A stretch of DNA of 64,000 nucleotides, taken from positions 4,260-68,259 of the forward strand of contig CAZCZZ010000014.1 of NCBI GenBank assembly GCA_964503335.1, written 5' to 3'. This stretch comes from CAZCZZ01 sp964503335. Lineage in GTDB: Bacteria; Verrucomicrobiota; Kiritimatiellia; CAIVKH01. A model generated the notes under the pieces. It searched no databases. It saw only the letters and a program-made list of their open reading frames with translations, and was not told where the DNA came from. This document shows positions 34,398 to 43,653 of the stretch, piece after piece; positions within the stretch are counted from its first letter, which is position 1, and each line of letters begins with the position of its first letter. A program made the position numbers and the translations under genes.

Positions 34398-36617
34398 TTA
34401 GTTCACCGTGAACTTGAAGTTGTTGTTCGCCGACTGGGCATAGCCTGTGCCGACGCTGTTTTCCGCTGCCATCCAGAATTCGACGCTCGAACCCGCGGGA
34501 AGCGAGCCGAGGTTGAAGAGCGTGTAGTCGAAGATGGGCTTGTTGCTGAATGCGCCGGGGAAGAACGAGCCGTACACGATCTGGGCGTTGCCCCAGTTGC
34601 CGGGCGTCGTCGTGTAAACGATCCAGGCCGTGAACGAGACACCGAACTGGACGCTTGTGCCGTCGCCGAACTCCGTCGGGCGGGCAGCCACCGAGATCGT
34701 CGACGATGCCGTGAAGGAACCGAAGCTGTTGTTGGCGTCGGGCGTGCGGCCGTTCGCCGTGACCTTCGCACCGTTCGGGGCATTCTGCGGATTCAAGGCG
34801 GAGAACGCGGGAGCGTGCATTCCGGCAGCGGGATTCACTCGTGCGCGGAAATCCTGGCCGCCGTTGTTGTCCCACTTCGACTGGCCATCGCCGCCCGTGG
34901 CGACGATCGCGTAGCGGACAATCGTGCCGCCCGTGAACTTGCCGAGGTTGACGTGCCACTTGTCGTTGTTGCCGACACTCGTCTCGAGTTCGAGATCGCG
35001 AGCGACCCAGTTGACGCCGTTCGTCGTGTAGACGAGACGGACGCTGGCTGCGTTGCCCTTGGGATACGTCTCGGTGTTGACCCAGAGATCGTCTGTCGCG
35101 TCGATGTCGCCATTCAGCGGCCAGTGATAGGAGGCGCCGATCCAGTTGACGGGGCCACCGGTGCGAGGAAGCGAAACCTGCCAGATCGTGGAGCCGTAGC
35201 GCCAATCGGTGCTGGCCCAGACGATGTGAGTGCGACCGCCGCTCGTGCGGATCTGCTGCAGCATGGGCGGGTTGGACGGAACCGCCGTCGGGGCCGCGAG
35301 CACGCCTAGGTTGTACCACGTGGCGCCGGCGTCCGTGCTCTTCGCGATCGCGTGATCGTTGGCGGGATAGGCATTGATGCGAAGGAACAGCAGGTTGCCC
35401 TGGGGATCAAGGCCGAGCTTGATGCCGCGGCCGGACTCATAGCCGGCGTGGGGAATCGTGAACTTCTCCCAGGCCGTGCCGAGGAAGCGGGCGAAGCGCG
35501 TCACGTTGTCGTAATAGGGATCAAGCGCCACGTAAGCGCCAGCGGGGCCCACACAAAGGGTCGAGAACGAAGCGACCTTGTCGCCCCAGAGCTCATCCAT
35601 CGTCCACGTCGCGCCATCGGCGCTGCGGGCCACGCGGATGCGGGACGAGTAAACCTGCTGCGTGAAGCGGTACTTGATGAAGTAACTGCCGGCATTCGCA
35701 TCCATCTCGATGGTGTCCATCCAGCCGATGGGCTCCTGCGTATCAACGGCCACGGGAGCGCCCCATGTCGCACCGTTGTCCGTGCTCTTCACCACGTGGA
35801 GAAGGCGTGCGTCGTAGGGATAGCCGTTCGTTGCCGGCGTAGAGATGAATGCAATCGCGAAATCAGACGCGCCCTTGGAGGCGATATCGACACCGAGGAT
35901 CGGGCCCTTGCCCGGCGAAACCGTGAAGGCCGTGCCGAAGGACTGTCCACCATTGACGCTGCGGTTGACCACGAGCTTGTCGCCATCCTGGCGAACCGTG
36001 ACGACCACGCCATCGTTCGCTGCCAAGGCGGTCGCACCCGAGGGAACCGTCGTCCACGCGCTGTTCCAAACGGCGCCGGTTGCATTGACCGTGCCGATCT
36101 GGATGCCGCCGCCGGCAAGGACGTACGCCTTGGTACCGCGGACATAGGAATCCGAGAACGTGCCACCCGCGCTGTTGAGGCCGAGGTTCTGCGGACCACT
36201 GAACGTCAGGCCGTCGCTCGAGCCCTGCGCCGTGAACGAGTAGTTCTGGCCGTTCTTGCTGTCATAGATGTGATTGCCGCCTTCGAAGCCGTGGAAGTAG
36301 TACTGGACCGTCGCGCCGCTCGGATACTGCGATGCCGGAGTGAACGTCCACTTGGAGTTCCCCTGAACATTGCCCGAGTAAGACATCGGAAACGTCGCCC
36401 ACGCGCCACCGTTCACCTGCACGCCGACTTCGGCATTCAAACCCATGTAGTCCTGATTCATCAGGACCGTGTAGGTCCCGGGATTCTTGCCGTCGTGACG
36501 TACCGTGGATCCGTAAACGCCGATCCAGGTCGGGAACGCGCTGGCTGCCTGCACCGCAAGCGTTGCACTCGCGATGATTCCGAATAGTATCGAACGAACT
36601 CCTGAGATGCTCTTCAT
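34398..36617 (-). CDS. Secreted Asp-box beta-propeller protein with starch-binding-like domains (first copy)
   Basis: The 739-aa product has a signal peptide (1-27, cleavage after ASA). Residues ~28-130 form a beta domain opening with FPTWIGVYG and containing YYFHGFEG. A beta-propeller follows (~135-490) with Asp boxes such as STDNGATW, SADGATW and STDAGATW, as in sialidases. Then comes a ~105-residue domain (WPLNGDIDATDDLWVNTET to WDNNGGQDF) that recurs in the amylase and the second propeller protein, and a unique last domain (~620-739). No sialidase Arg triad was identified, so it may be non-catalytic. The start at 36617 is set by the signal peptide. A LacI-type operator lies 22 bp upstream. 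Confidence 0.75.
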   Translation of the reverse strand: MKSISGVRSILFGIIASATLAVQAASAFPTWIGVYGSTVRHDGKNPGTYTVLMNQDYMGLNAEVGVQVNGGAWATFPMSYSGNVQGNSKWTFTPASQYPSGATVQYYFHGFEGGNHIYDSKNGQNYSFTAQGSSDGLTFSGPQNLGLNSAGGTFSDSYVRGTKAYVLAGGGIQIGTVNATGAVWNSAWTTVPSGATALAANDGVVVTVRQDGDKLVVNRSVNGGQSFGTAFTVSPGKGPILGVDIASKGASDFAIAFISTPATNGYPYDARLLHVVKSTDNGATWGAPVAVDTQEPIGWMDTIEMDANAGSYFIKYRFTQQVYSSRIRVARSADGATWTMDELWGDKVASFSTLCVGPAGAYVALDPYYDNVTRFARFLGTAWEKFTIPHAGYESGRGIKLGLDPQGNLLFLRINAYPANDHAIAKSTDAGATWYNLGVLAAPTAVPSNPPMLQQIRTSGGRTHIVWASTDWRYGSTIWQVSLPRTGGPVNWIGASYHWPLNGDIDATDDLWVNTETYPKGNAASVRLVYTTNGVNWVARDLELETSVGNNDKWHVNLGKFTGGTIVRYAIVATGGDGQSKWDNNGGQDFRARVNPAAGMHAPAFSALNPQNAPNGAKVTANGRTPDANNSFGSFTASSTISVAARPTEFGDGTSVQFGVSFTAWIVYTTTPGNWGNAQIVYGSFFPGAFSNKPIFDYTLFNLGSLPAGSSVEFWMAAENSVGTGYAQSANNNFKFTVN

Positions 36618-36639
36618 TGACCCTGTCCCCCTGTTGCTT

Positions 36640-36654
36640 GGTAAAACGTTTGAC
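36640..36654. promoter_or_regulatory. LacI/CcpA-like operator of the first propeller gene
   Basis: GGTAAAACGTTTGAC is a near-palindrome with a central CG, as LacI-family operators have. It differs at one base from the reverse strand of 45791-45805, which sits at the same place before the second propeller gene. Confidence 0.65.
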
Positions 36655-36662
36655 TTAGGGAC

Positions 36663-36693
36663 AAAATACAAGACGTGAGGATTGTGTAAAGCG
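36663..36693 (-). promoter_or_regulatory. Promoter of the first propeller gene with distal TGTAAAGCG motif
   Basis: On the minus strand: -35 TTTACA (36690-36685), a 16-nt spacer, and -10 TATTTT (36668-36663). The -35 box lies inside TGTAAAGCG (36685-36693), which is repeated exactly at 45832-45840 before the second propeller gene. Confidence 0.6.
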
Positions 36694-36745
36694 TTTTTGC
36701 AGACCTTTTGAGGGTCTGGTTCTTAAGAGATTGGCATTCCGTGGT

Positions 36746-37657
36746 TTAAGGAAGAGAAATTTGTGCGATGGCCGACGGTTCGACGGGATCGATGTTGGTG
36801 GCCACGGAGGCAGGCACCAGGACTGTCTCGCCCGCCGACAATGTCGCGGGTCCGACCCGGATGGACCCCTTGATGACAAAGATGATCCGGAACGTGTGGA
36901 GGTCCGATTCCACACGCGTGGGTTGGCCAATAGCTCTCGTTTCAAAGTGGAAATGAGGCCAACGCGACGCGTTGAAATTGCCGTTGTCCCACCGGATCAC
37001 CTTCAGTGCCTGATCCATGTGAACCTCCCGAGGCTGACCATCCGCGCCAAGCCGTCCCCAGTCGTGGATCCGGTACGTCGTGTTTGAGTTCTGTTGAACC
37101 TCCAACAGCAGGCAGCCGGCACCGATGGCATGTACGCGCCCGCCGGGCATGAAGATCGTGTCCCCCTCTTTGACGGCCCGTTTGTTCAGGAGGGATTCGA
37201 GGTGATTCGTCTTCAAAGCCTCTTTAAATGATGTCGCCGTCACACCAGGAACGAATCCATCATAAACGCACGCACCGGGATCGGCTTCCAACACGTGCCA
37301 CATTTCCGACTTCGCCTCGCCACCATGCATGGCGGCTGCTTCATCATCGGGATGCACCTGTACGCTGAGCGTATCCCGGGCATCCAGGATCTTGAGTAGA
37401 ATCGGGAACCTACCGGTTCCCGCACGCGTTCCTGTGAGTGCGGCGCCAAACGTTGCACAGAGGAACCTAAGAGACCGCCCCTTCAGCGGACCGTTCGCCA
37501 CGATGCTCATGCCGTCATCGCGGTCGGAAAGCTCCCAGGACTCGGCGTAGACACCACTGGATTCCCCACGCGAGTACTTGCGGATGATCCTGTTGCCGCC
37601 CCAGACATAGTCCTTATAGACCGGCCTGAATCGCAGTGGATAAAGAACTTCGTTCAT
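36746..37657 (-). CDS. manA: Class I-type mannose-6-phosphate isomerase
   Basis: The 303-aa zinc enzyme links fructose-6-P and mannose-6-P. It has YVWGGNRI at the start, the zinc ligands Gln and His of LSVQVHPDDE, Glu of KSEMWHVLE and His of GGRVHAIG, and the Arg of TYRIHDWGR. The length fits the short (Bacillus-type) form. It lies 10 bp after the AsmA-like gene and upstream of the propeller gene on the same strand, but a separate regulated promoter lies between. Confidence 0.93.
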   Translation of the reverse strand: MNEVLYPLRFRPVYKDYVWGGNRIIRKYSRGESSGVYAESWELSDRDDGMSIVANGPLKGRSLRFLCATFGAALTGTRAGTGRFPILLKILDARDTLSVQVHPDDEAAAMHGGEAKSEMWHVLEADPGACVYDGFVPGVTATSFKEALKTNHLESLLNKRAVKEGDTIFMPGGRVHAIGAGCLLLEVQQNSNTTYRIHDWGRLGADGQPREVHMDQALKVIRWDNGNFNASRWPHFHFETRAIGQPTRVESDLHTFRIIFVIKGSIRVGPATLSAGETVLVPASVATNIDPVEPSAIAQISLP

Positions 37658-37667
37658 GCGCTGGATG

Positions 37668-38477
37668 CTACTTCTCAGAACCGCCGAGGATTCCGCCCAC
37701 GCCTTTAATCAAGTCCGCGGCGCCCTTCCCTACAGCCTCAACGCCTTCAACTGCAGCGCCGCCGACAGCTTCAACCCCCTCCACAGCCGCTTCGGCCCCC
37801 TTGCCGACCAGCTTGCCGGATTCCGAGACGACGGATGTGACCGCGCCGAGGATCGTGGAAAGCACCTTGCTGATCACTTCCGTCGGCGTCGCACCACCGG
37901 ACTCCTTGCCGATGTCCTTCATGGTGATTGTCGGCAGTGGAAGCGGAACGCCCGCACCGCCGAGGAGCTTCGCGCTCAGAAGAATCTTACCGTCGGCAAT
38001 GACGATCTCGTCGATCACCACTTTGGTCGCCGACTTCTCCGCCGGTTCCTCCCCGGCCTTTTCTTCCTTCTTCTCACCGTCCTTGCCCTTGGACATCTGG
38101 TCGATCAGCGCCCCGATATTGCTCTTTCCCAGCCCCATCTCGTAGCTGATCTCCGGAGCGTCGATCTCGATTCGGCGGATATGGATGGTATCGGTCGTCA
38201 GCGATTTCGGGTCGAGATCCACGGAAATGCGGCCCAGGCCAAATGCTTGCTCCGTGTGAAAACCCTCCGGATTGCCGATGACAAGCCCTTCCAGCGTGGC
38301 TTTGCCTTGAATCAGTCGGAAGCTGGCGTCTTCGAGCGTGACAGGAACCCCCACCACGGAAGGCCCGACGGCGTTGACGCTCTTCTTCACCAGCGATCCA
38401 AGGAAGAAGTTGCCTATCAACACGATGGCGATAAGCACAACGACAAGGAATCCGGCAAACCACTTGAGCACTTTCAT
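37668..38477 (-). CDS. AsmA-like membrane-anchored protein
   Basis: The 269-aa protein has one N-terminal membrane segment (~5-28) and a periplasmic part with FRLIQGKATLEGLVIGNPEGF and HIRRIEIDAPEISYE, the beta pattern of AsmA/DUF748-like proteins. A charged Lys/Glu stretch (~125-150) and a C-terminal Gly/Ala/Val-rich repeat of the VEGVEAVG type (~220-255) follow. Such proteins are linked to lipid transport or outer-membrane assembly. The start at 38477 has AAGGAG 8 nt upstream. It is divergent from the phosphoglycerate mutase gene and probably co-transcribed with manA. Confidence 0.7.
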   Translation of the reverse strand: MKVLKWFAGFLVVVLIAIVLIGNFFLGSLVKKSVNAVGPSVVGVPVTLEDASFRLIQGKATLEGLVIGNPEGFHTEQAFGLGRISVDLDPKSLTTDTIHIRRIEIDAPEISYEMGLGKSNIGALIDQMSKGKDGEKKEEKAGEEPAEKSATKVVIDEIVIADGKILLSAKLLGGAGVPLPLPTITMKDIGKESGGATPTEVISKVLSTILGAVTSVVSESGKLVGKGAEAAVEGVEAVGGAAVEGVEAVGKGAADLIKGVGGILGGSEK

Positions 38478-38605
38478 CAACAGTCTCCTTCTGGGAAAGG
38501 AGTTCATATTTTCCGACCCGGGCGTTGAAGGCAAGTGCTCATCGATGCCGATTTGACCCTCACCTGAACTCTGGAGTATCGTCCGGGTCCCTTTTGGAAC
38601 GACTT

Positions 38606-39790
38606 ATGAAATATGTGATCCTCTGTGGCGACGGCATGGGTGACTACCCCGTCGCGGACCTCGGCAACAAGACCATCCTGCAGGCGGCAGACATTCCGAA
38701 CATGCGACGCATCGCGGCCGCAGGCGAGGTCCGCATGGTGCAGACCGTGCCGGAGGAGCTTGCGCCGGGAAGCGATGTGGCCAATCTCGGTCTCCTCGGC
38801 TACGACGCCCGCGAGAACTACACGGGTCGCGCACCCATCGAGGCAGCCGGTGCAGGACTGCCCATGTCGCCGGACGACGTGGCGCTGCGCTGCAACCTGG
38901 TCACTGTACGCGACGGACGGATGGAAGACTATTCGGCCGGTCACATCTCCACCGACGAAGGCCGCGCGATTGTCGCCGACCTGGACAAAGCGCTGGGCAA
39001 ACCCGGCCTGCGCTTCCACGGTGGCGTCCAGTACCGTCACCTGATTCTGTGGAACAAGGGACCCGTCAACATTTCCACACAGCCGCCCCACGACATCGCC
39101 GGCAAGCCGGTGGCCGATCACCTGCCGTCAGGCGACGGCGCGGAAGGACTGCGCGCGCTGATGGAAGCTTCCAAACCCATTCTCGCGAACCATCCTGTGA
39201 ATCGAGCGCGCATCGCCCGCGGCGAAAATCCCGCGACCCAGATCTGGCTCTGGGGCCAGGGTCGCGCGATGAAGCTTCAAACGTATCGCGAGAAATTCGG
39301 CATGGGCGGCGGCGTCATCTCGGCCGTCGACCTCGTGCGCGGACTCGGCGTCCTCGCGGGCCTCGAGGCGCCGGTCGTTCCAGGCGCCACCGGATTTCTC
39401 GACACCAACTACGAAGGCAAAGTGGCTGCGGGACTCTCGATCCTCGACCGCGAGGACTTCGCGTACATCCACATTGAAGCGCCGGATGAGTGCGGACACA
39501 TCGGCGACTGGCGGAAGAAGAAGCAGGCCATCGAGGACTTTGATCGTCGCGTCGTGGGCCCTGTCTGGGCCGCCCTTGAAAAGCGTGGAGAGCCTTACCG
39601 GCTCGTCGTGACGATGGATCACCGCACACCCGTCGCCATTCGCGGCCACACCCGGGAACCCGTGCCGATGGCCATGCTCAACGGTCCCGTGGGCGCCGTG
39701 ACGCGTGAAGCCGCATTCGATGAAACCGTGAAAGACGGCAAGGCCGAATGCATGTCGTTCACGTGGGTAACGGAGTTGTTGAAGCGATGA
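38606..39790 (+). CDS. apgM: Archaeal-type 2,3-BPG-independent phosphoglycerate mutase
   Basis: The 394-aa member of the alkaline phosphatase superfamily interconverts 3- and 2-phosphoglycerate. The N-terminus MKYVILCGDGMGDYP holds a metal Asp (Asp9), and Ser56 in GSDVANLGLLGYD is the phospho-Ser nucleophile. HIEAPDECGHIGD and MDHRTPVAIRGHT near the end hold the other metal ligands. The start at 38606 is the family N-terminus; the upstream extension is not conserved. It overlaps the next gene by 4 bp (ATGA). Confidence 0.92.
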   Translation: MKYVILCGDGMGDYPVADLGNKTILQAADIPNMRRIAAAGEVRMVQTVPEELAPGSDVANLGLLGYDARENYTGRAPIEAAGAGLPMSPDDVALRCNLVTVRDGRMEDYSAGHISTDEGRAIVADLDKALGKPGLRFHGGVQYRHLILWNKGPVNISTQPPHDIAGKPVADHLPSGDGAEGLRALMEASKPILANHPVNRARIARGENPATQIWLWGQGRAMKLQTYREKFGMGGGVISAVDLVRGLGVLAGLEAPVVPGATGFLDTNYEGKVAAGLSILDREDFAYIHIEAPDECGHIGDWRKKKQAIEDFDRRVVGPVWAALEKRGEPYRLVVTMDHRTPVAIRGHTREPVPMAMLNGPVGAVTREAAFDETVKDGKAECMSFTWVTELLKR

Positions 39791-41283
39791 TGGTTTCCGT
39801 ATTTCTCCTGACCGCAGTATTCCTGCTGCTGCTCAATGCGTTCTTCGTGTTGGCGGAGTTTTCGGCGGTCAAGATCCGATCAACGCAGATCGATGCGATG
39901 GAAGCGGGCGGAATCCGCCGCGCCAAGGCGCTGCGCCACATCCATGACCACCTCGACGAGTATCTCTCCGTCTGCCAGGTCGGCATCACGCTCACGAGCA
40001 TCGGCCTCGGCTTCGTCGGCGAGCCCGCGTTCGCCGGCATGTTGATTCCGTTTCTCGGCGATACGGCCACGGCGCACTCGATCGCGATCACCATCAGCTA
40101 CATCGTGGTCTCCGCGCTGCACATCCTCATCGGTGAGCTCGTCCCCAAGAGCATCGCCATCCGGAAGACAGAACATTCCGCGCTGCTCATTGCGGCGCCG
40201 ATTCGCTTTTTCCGGATCCTCTTCTATCCGCCCCTGAAGGTCTTGAACGCGTCCGCCAACCTCATCCTCCGCCTGATGGGCATGCCGGGCGCGGCCAAGG
40301 ACGAGGCGCATACGGAGACGGAAGTGCGCATCATCCTCGAACAGTCGCAGCAGCAGGGATTGATGCCGTTCCGGCGCCTGTTGCTCCTGGAGAACGTTTT
40401 CGATTTTGGCGACGTGCGCGTGAAGGATGTCATGCGACCGATGAGCGTCGCCAAGGCCCTGTACGCCGATCATCCCTGGGAAGAAACGCGCAATACGATC
40501 CTTGCGACGTCCTTCTCGCGTTATCCCCTGTTCGAAGGCACCCCGCCCGCCCCCATCGGCATCGTGCACTTGAAGGACCTGCTCTACAAAGACACGCCCT
40601 GGCCCGACCCGGTGGACCTCAAAGCCATCGCCCGCAAAGTCCATACGACATCGTCCGAAACGCTCCTCGAGAACCTGCTCACCGACCTGCGCCGCCGCCG
40701 GGCGCAGATGGCGCTGGTCAAGGATCCCGCCCAGAACATCGTGGGCCTGATCACGATGGAGGACATTGTCGAGCAGTTGGTGGGCGCCATCGAAGATGAG
40801 TTCGAGAAGGATGTACCGGTCCGCGTGGGCGATGGGTTGACAGAGAGCCGCATCGTGCTCGACCTCCAGGCGGATAGCCCGGTCGATGCGATCAAGGAAA
40901 TCATCCAACGTTCCACGACCTCGGATCTCACGCTCAGCAAGCAGCAAATCACCGATGCCGTCCTCGCGCGCGAACGCACGCTGCCGACCTACCTGGGTGA
41001 AGGCCTCGCGGTTCCCCACGCGCGACTGGATGGCCTGGCGGGACCCCTTGTCTTCTTCGCCCGATCCGCCAAAGGCGTCCGCTACGCAAACCCCGAAGAG
41101 CGGGCCACCATCTTCTTCCTGATCCTGACCCCGGCCGCGAATCCGCGTATGCAGGTCCGCCTCCTCGCCCGCCTCGCCGCCCTGCGCGAGAGCGACTACG
41201 TCTGGGACCGGCTCACCAGCGTGAAATCCGCCCAGGAAGCCGCCGAAGCCATCCGCAGCGGCGACGAGTTGCTTACGATTTGA
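39787..41283 (+). CDS. CNNM/CorC-type membrane protein with CBS pair and C-terminal PTS EIIA domain
   Basis: The 498-aa protein starts with a DUF21/CNNM membrane domain (~1-180; FFVLAEFSAVKIRSTQ, GITLTSIGLGFVGEPAF, GELVPKSIAIR). Two CBS motifs follow (~205-330; VKDVMRP, VGLITMEDIVEQLVG). The last ~140 residues are an EIIA (fructose/mannitol type) domain with the phospho-His candidate His411 in GLAVPHARLDG. CNNM proteins move Mg2+/Na+ or act in stress tolerance. The usual CorC_HlyC end is replaced by EIIA, which suggests PTS-linked control. Translation is coupled to the phosphoglycerate mutase gene. Confidence 0.87.
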   Translation: MMVSVFLLTAVFLLLLNAFFVLAEFSAVKIRSTQIDAMEAGGIRRAKALRHIHDHLDEYLSVCQVGITLTSIGLGFVGEPAFAGMLIPFLGDTATAHSIAITISYIVVSALHILIGELVPKSIAIRKTEHSALLIAAPIRFFRILFYPPLKVLNASANLILRLMGMPGAAKDEAHTETEVRIILEQSQQQGLMPFRRLLLLENVFDFGDVRVKDVMRPMSVAKALYADHPWEETRNTILATSFSRYPLFEGTPPAPIGIVHLKDLLYKDTPWPDPVDLKAIARKVHTTSSETLLENLLTDLRRRRAQMALVKDPAQNIVGLITMEDIVEQLVGAIEDEFEKDVPVRVGDGLTESRIVLDLQADSPVDAIKEIIQRSTTSDLTLSKQQITDAVLARERTLPTYLGEGLAVPHARLDGLAGPLVFFARSAKGVRYANPEERATIFFLILTPAANPRMQVRLLARLAALRESDYVWDRLTSVKSAQEAAEAIRSGDELLTI

Positions 41284-41305
41284 TCCACGCCGGGCCGGAT
41301 GATGC

Positions 41306-43615
41306 CTACTTCACGGTCGCACGAAAATCCTGGCCGCCGTTGTTGTCCCAGAGCTCCTTGCCATTGGCGTCCTTGACGGAAACGGCGTAGCGCACTGTAG
41401 TGCCAGCCGGGAACTTCCCGAGGTTGAGGTTCCACCAGTCGTCGTTTCCAACAACGCCCGCCTTAGCCATGCTCACGAGATGCCAGGTCGTTCCGTTGGT
41501 CGTGTACACCACCGACGCGGAAACGCCGGCATTCTTCGGCCAGGTCTGCGTGTTGATCCAGATATTGTCCGCCGCTGTCGCCTGGCCGCTTGCAGGCCAG
41601 TTGTACGTCTTGCCGATCCATTGAATCGACGGGGCGGGTGCAGCCGCCTTGACGATGGCCTTGAAGTTCTGGCCTCCACGGCTGTCCCATCGATACGCGC
41701 CGGCATGATCGATCACGGCCACGGCATATTCGACGGTCGAGCCCGCCGGGAATTTTCCGATGTTAGCATTCCACCAGTCGTTGTTGCCCTGTTCGCCCGC
41801 CCGCGTCAGCGGCGCGGCTTCCCACGTCACACGGTTCGTAGAAAACACAACAAGAGCCGAGCGTCCTGCACCGCGCGGCCAGGACTCGGTGTTGATCCAG
41901 ACGGTGTTGCTGGCAGTCAAGGCGCCGTTGGTCGGCCAGTGATGCGTGTTGCCGACAAACGAGACAGGTACCTCCGGGGCGGGCACATAGATCTGGGACG
42001 CGTAGGCGCCCAGTGTCACCGGAAGCGTCTGCGAGACCGTGACCGTCGAGATCTGCGAGGGATCGAGCAGGTTGACGTATTTGGTTCCCGTGACGGACTG
42101 GGCAGCCGGGAAGCCCGACTGTGGCGCGGAATGCGTATTAAAGGCCACAATGGCCTCGCGCTGGCCGCTATGGCGGCTGAAGGCGTGAAGGCCCGGGCCG
42201 TTCGATGTCTGCCAACGCTGCGTGTAGGTGCCTTGCACGAGCTGCGGATACGCGGCCCGGATTTCGCCGAGAGACTTCACAAAACGAAACAGGTCGTGCT
42301 GCGTGTTGAAATTGTCGCCGAGCGACGGACCCTGCTCAAACGCGCCGTCCCACATATCCTCCCGGTTGAAGGGATCGTTGCCGCCGTTGAAGGCCTGCTC
42401 GGTTCCATAGTAGAGGCAGGGAACGCCCGGTGATGTGAAGAGCCACGTCAGCGCGGCCTTGGCACGTCGCGTGTCGCCATTGAAATTCGCCGCGCTCAGG
42501 ATGCGGGGCCGGTCATGGTTGTCGAGAAAGTTCACCATCTGGCCGCGGGCCGCGGTGTCATATTGACTCAGCTTGTTCACCTGGTGCGTCAGGTTCGACG
42601 TGGCCTTCCCGTACACGAACACATCGTTCACCGTTTCCCACCACGGGAAGTTGAGCATCGACTTGAACTTGTCGGGTCCCGTGAACGAGCTGACGAGCGC
42701 GTCGTCGCGGCTGAAGACTTCGCCGAACATGAAGAAGTTCGTCTTGCCCAGCGTCGCGGCATGGTTGCGGATCTGGGTCAGGAAGAACGGCCAGAAGTCC
42801 ATCTCGACATGCTTCACGGCATCGATGCGGAATCCATCGCAGTCCGTCGCGGAAATCAGGGCCTTGAAGCTGGTGGCAAGATCGTTCCGCACGCCCCAAT
42901 CCTCCGTCATCAGGTCGTCCAGCCCTCCGGTCAGATCGCCCAGCAGGTATTGTTGCGAATCCTCATAGTTATTAATGGCCCCCTTGTTGTGGAAGCGGCT
43001 CAGCGTGTTGAAGGGTTCCGCATGGGTCATCCCGCGGTGCCACCACATGTCGAAGTAGCCGGCGGGATTGTACACGGCGTTGTTGCCGAACCTGGATGAC
43101 TGGAGGTCGGCCATGTGGTTCACGACGATGTCCAGGATCACGTACAAGCCCTGCTGGTGTGCGTTGAAGACCAGGCTTCGCAACTCAGCCAGACTGCCGA
43201 ATTGTGACTCGATGCTGTTGAAGTCTGTCGGCAGGTATCCGTGATACGGGAAGTCACCGTTCGCATCCTCGGCAACATTCCTGTTCACCGGGGATATCCA
43301 GATGGCCTTGACGCCCAGTTCCTTGAGGTACGGCAGTTTCTGTTCGATGCCTTTGAAGTCGCCGCCGTGAACGCGCGATCCGTAGGTCGGATCGTAGTCG
43401 CCGCGCGCTCCGTTGTTCGCCGTGTTCCCGTCCGAGAAGCGATCCGTCATCAGGTGATAGATGCTCGTCGATCGCCAGTCGGCGGGCGACGGCGTGTACT
43501 GGAAATTCGGGTCGTCCGCCTTCCACGAAGGGAGCGTCTGCCAGGCCGACGCGGTGTGGGCGAGAAGACCAAGCGCCAACGCGCACCATGCCGGAATTCG
43601 AAAATGCATTTTCAT
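41306..43615 (-). CDS. Secreted GH13 alpha-amylase with two C-terminal starch-binding-like domains
   Basis: The 769-aa enzyme hydrolyses alpha-1,4-glucan outside the cell. A signal peptide (1-24) precedes the GH13 barrel with all four regions: DIVVNH (162-167), GFRIDAVKH with nucleophile Asp265, MFGEVF with acid Glu299, and FLDNHD with Asp368. After a short domain C, two copies of the ~105-residue domain follow (~556-660 and ~665-769), each with WxNTxxWP, GNNDWWN or GNDDWWN, and GGQ(N/D)F. The start at 43615 is set by GAGGA 8 nt upstream and the signal peptide. It lies 38 bp after the second propeller gene, so both share its promoter. Confidence 0.92.
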   Translation of the reverse strand: MKMHFRIPAWCALALGLLAHTASAWQTLPSWKADDPNFQYTPSPADWRSTSIYHLMTDRFSDGNTANNGARGDYDPTYGSRVHGGDFKGIEQKLPYLKELGVKAIWISPVNRNVAEDANGDFPYHGYLPTDFNSIESQFGSLAELRSLVFNAHQQGLYVILDIVVNHMADLQSSRFGNNAVYNPAGYFDMWWHRGMTHAEPFNTLSRFHNKGAINNYEDSQQYLLGDLTGGLDDLMTEDWGVRNDLATSFKALISATDCDGFRIDAVKHVEMDFWPFFLTQIRNHAATLGKTNFFMFGEVFSRDDALVSSFTGPDKFKSMLNFPWWETVNDVFVYGKATSNLTHQVNKLSQYDTAARGQMVNFLDNHDRPRILSAANFNGDTRRAKAALTWLFTSPGVPCLYYGTEQAFNGGNDPFNREDMWDGAFEQGPSLGDNFNTQHDLFRFVKSLGEIRAAYPQLVQGTYTQRWQTSNGPGLHAFSRHSGQREAIVAFNTHSAPQSGFPAAQSVTGTKYVNLLDPSQISTVTVSQTLPVTLGAYASQIYVPAPEVPVSFVGNTHHWPTNGALTASNTVWINTESWPRGAGRSALVVFSTNRVTWEAAPLTRAGEQGNNDWWNANIGKFPAGSTVEYAVAVIDHAGAYRWDSRGGQNFKAIVKAAAPAPSIQWIGKTYNWPASGQATAADNIWINTQTWPKNAGVSASVVYTTNGTTWHLVSMAKAGVVGNDDWWNLNLGKFPAGTTVRYAVSVKDANGKELWDNNGGQDFRATVK

Positions 43616-43653
43616 ATACCAAGTCCTCGTGACGGCCTGTCGTGTTTGCAGCC

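Noticed and set aside
36700..36718. CAGACC/GGTCTG hairpin after manA as its terminator
   Set aside because: The stem is only six bp and no U tract follows on the minus strand.
39880..41019. Minus-strand frame of 379 codons inside the CNNM-EIIA gene
   Set aside because: Antisense shadow of a conserved gene; rich in Glu/Arg/Asp from codon-position bias.
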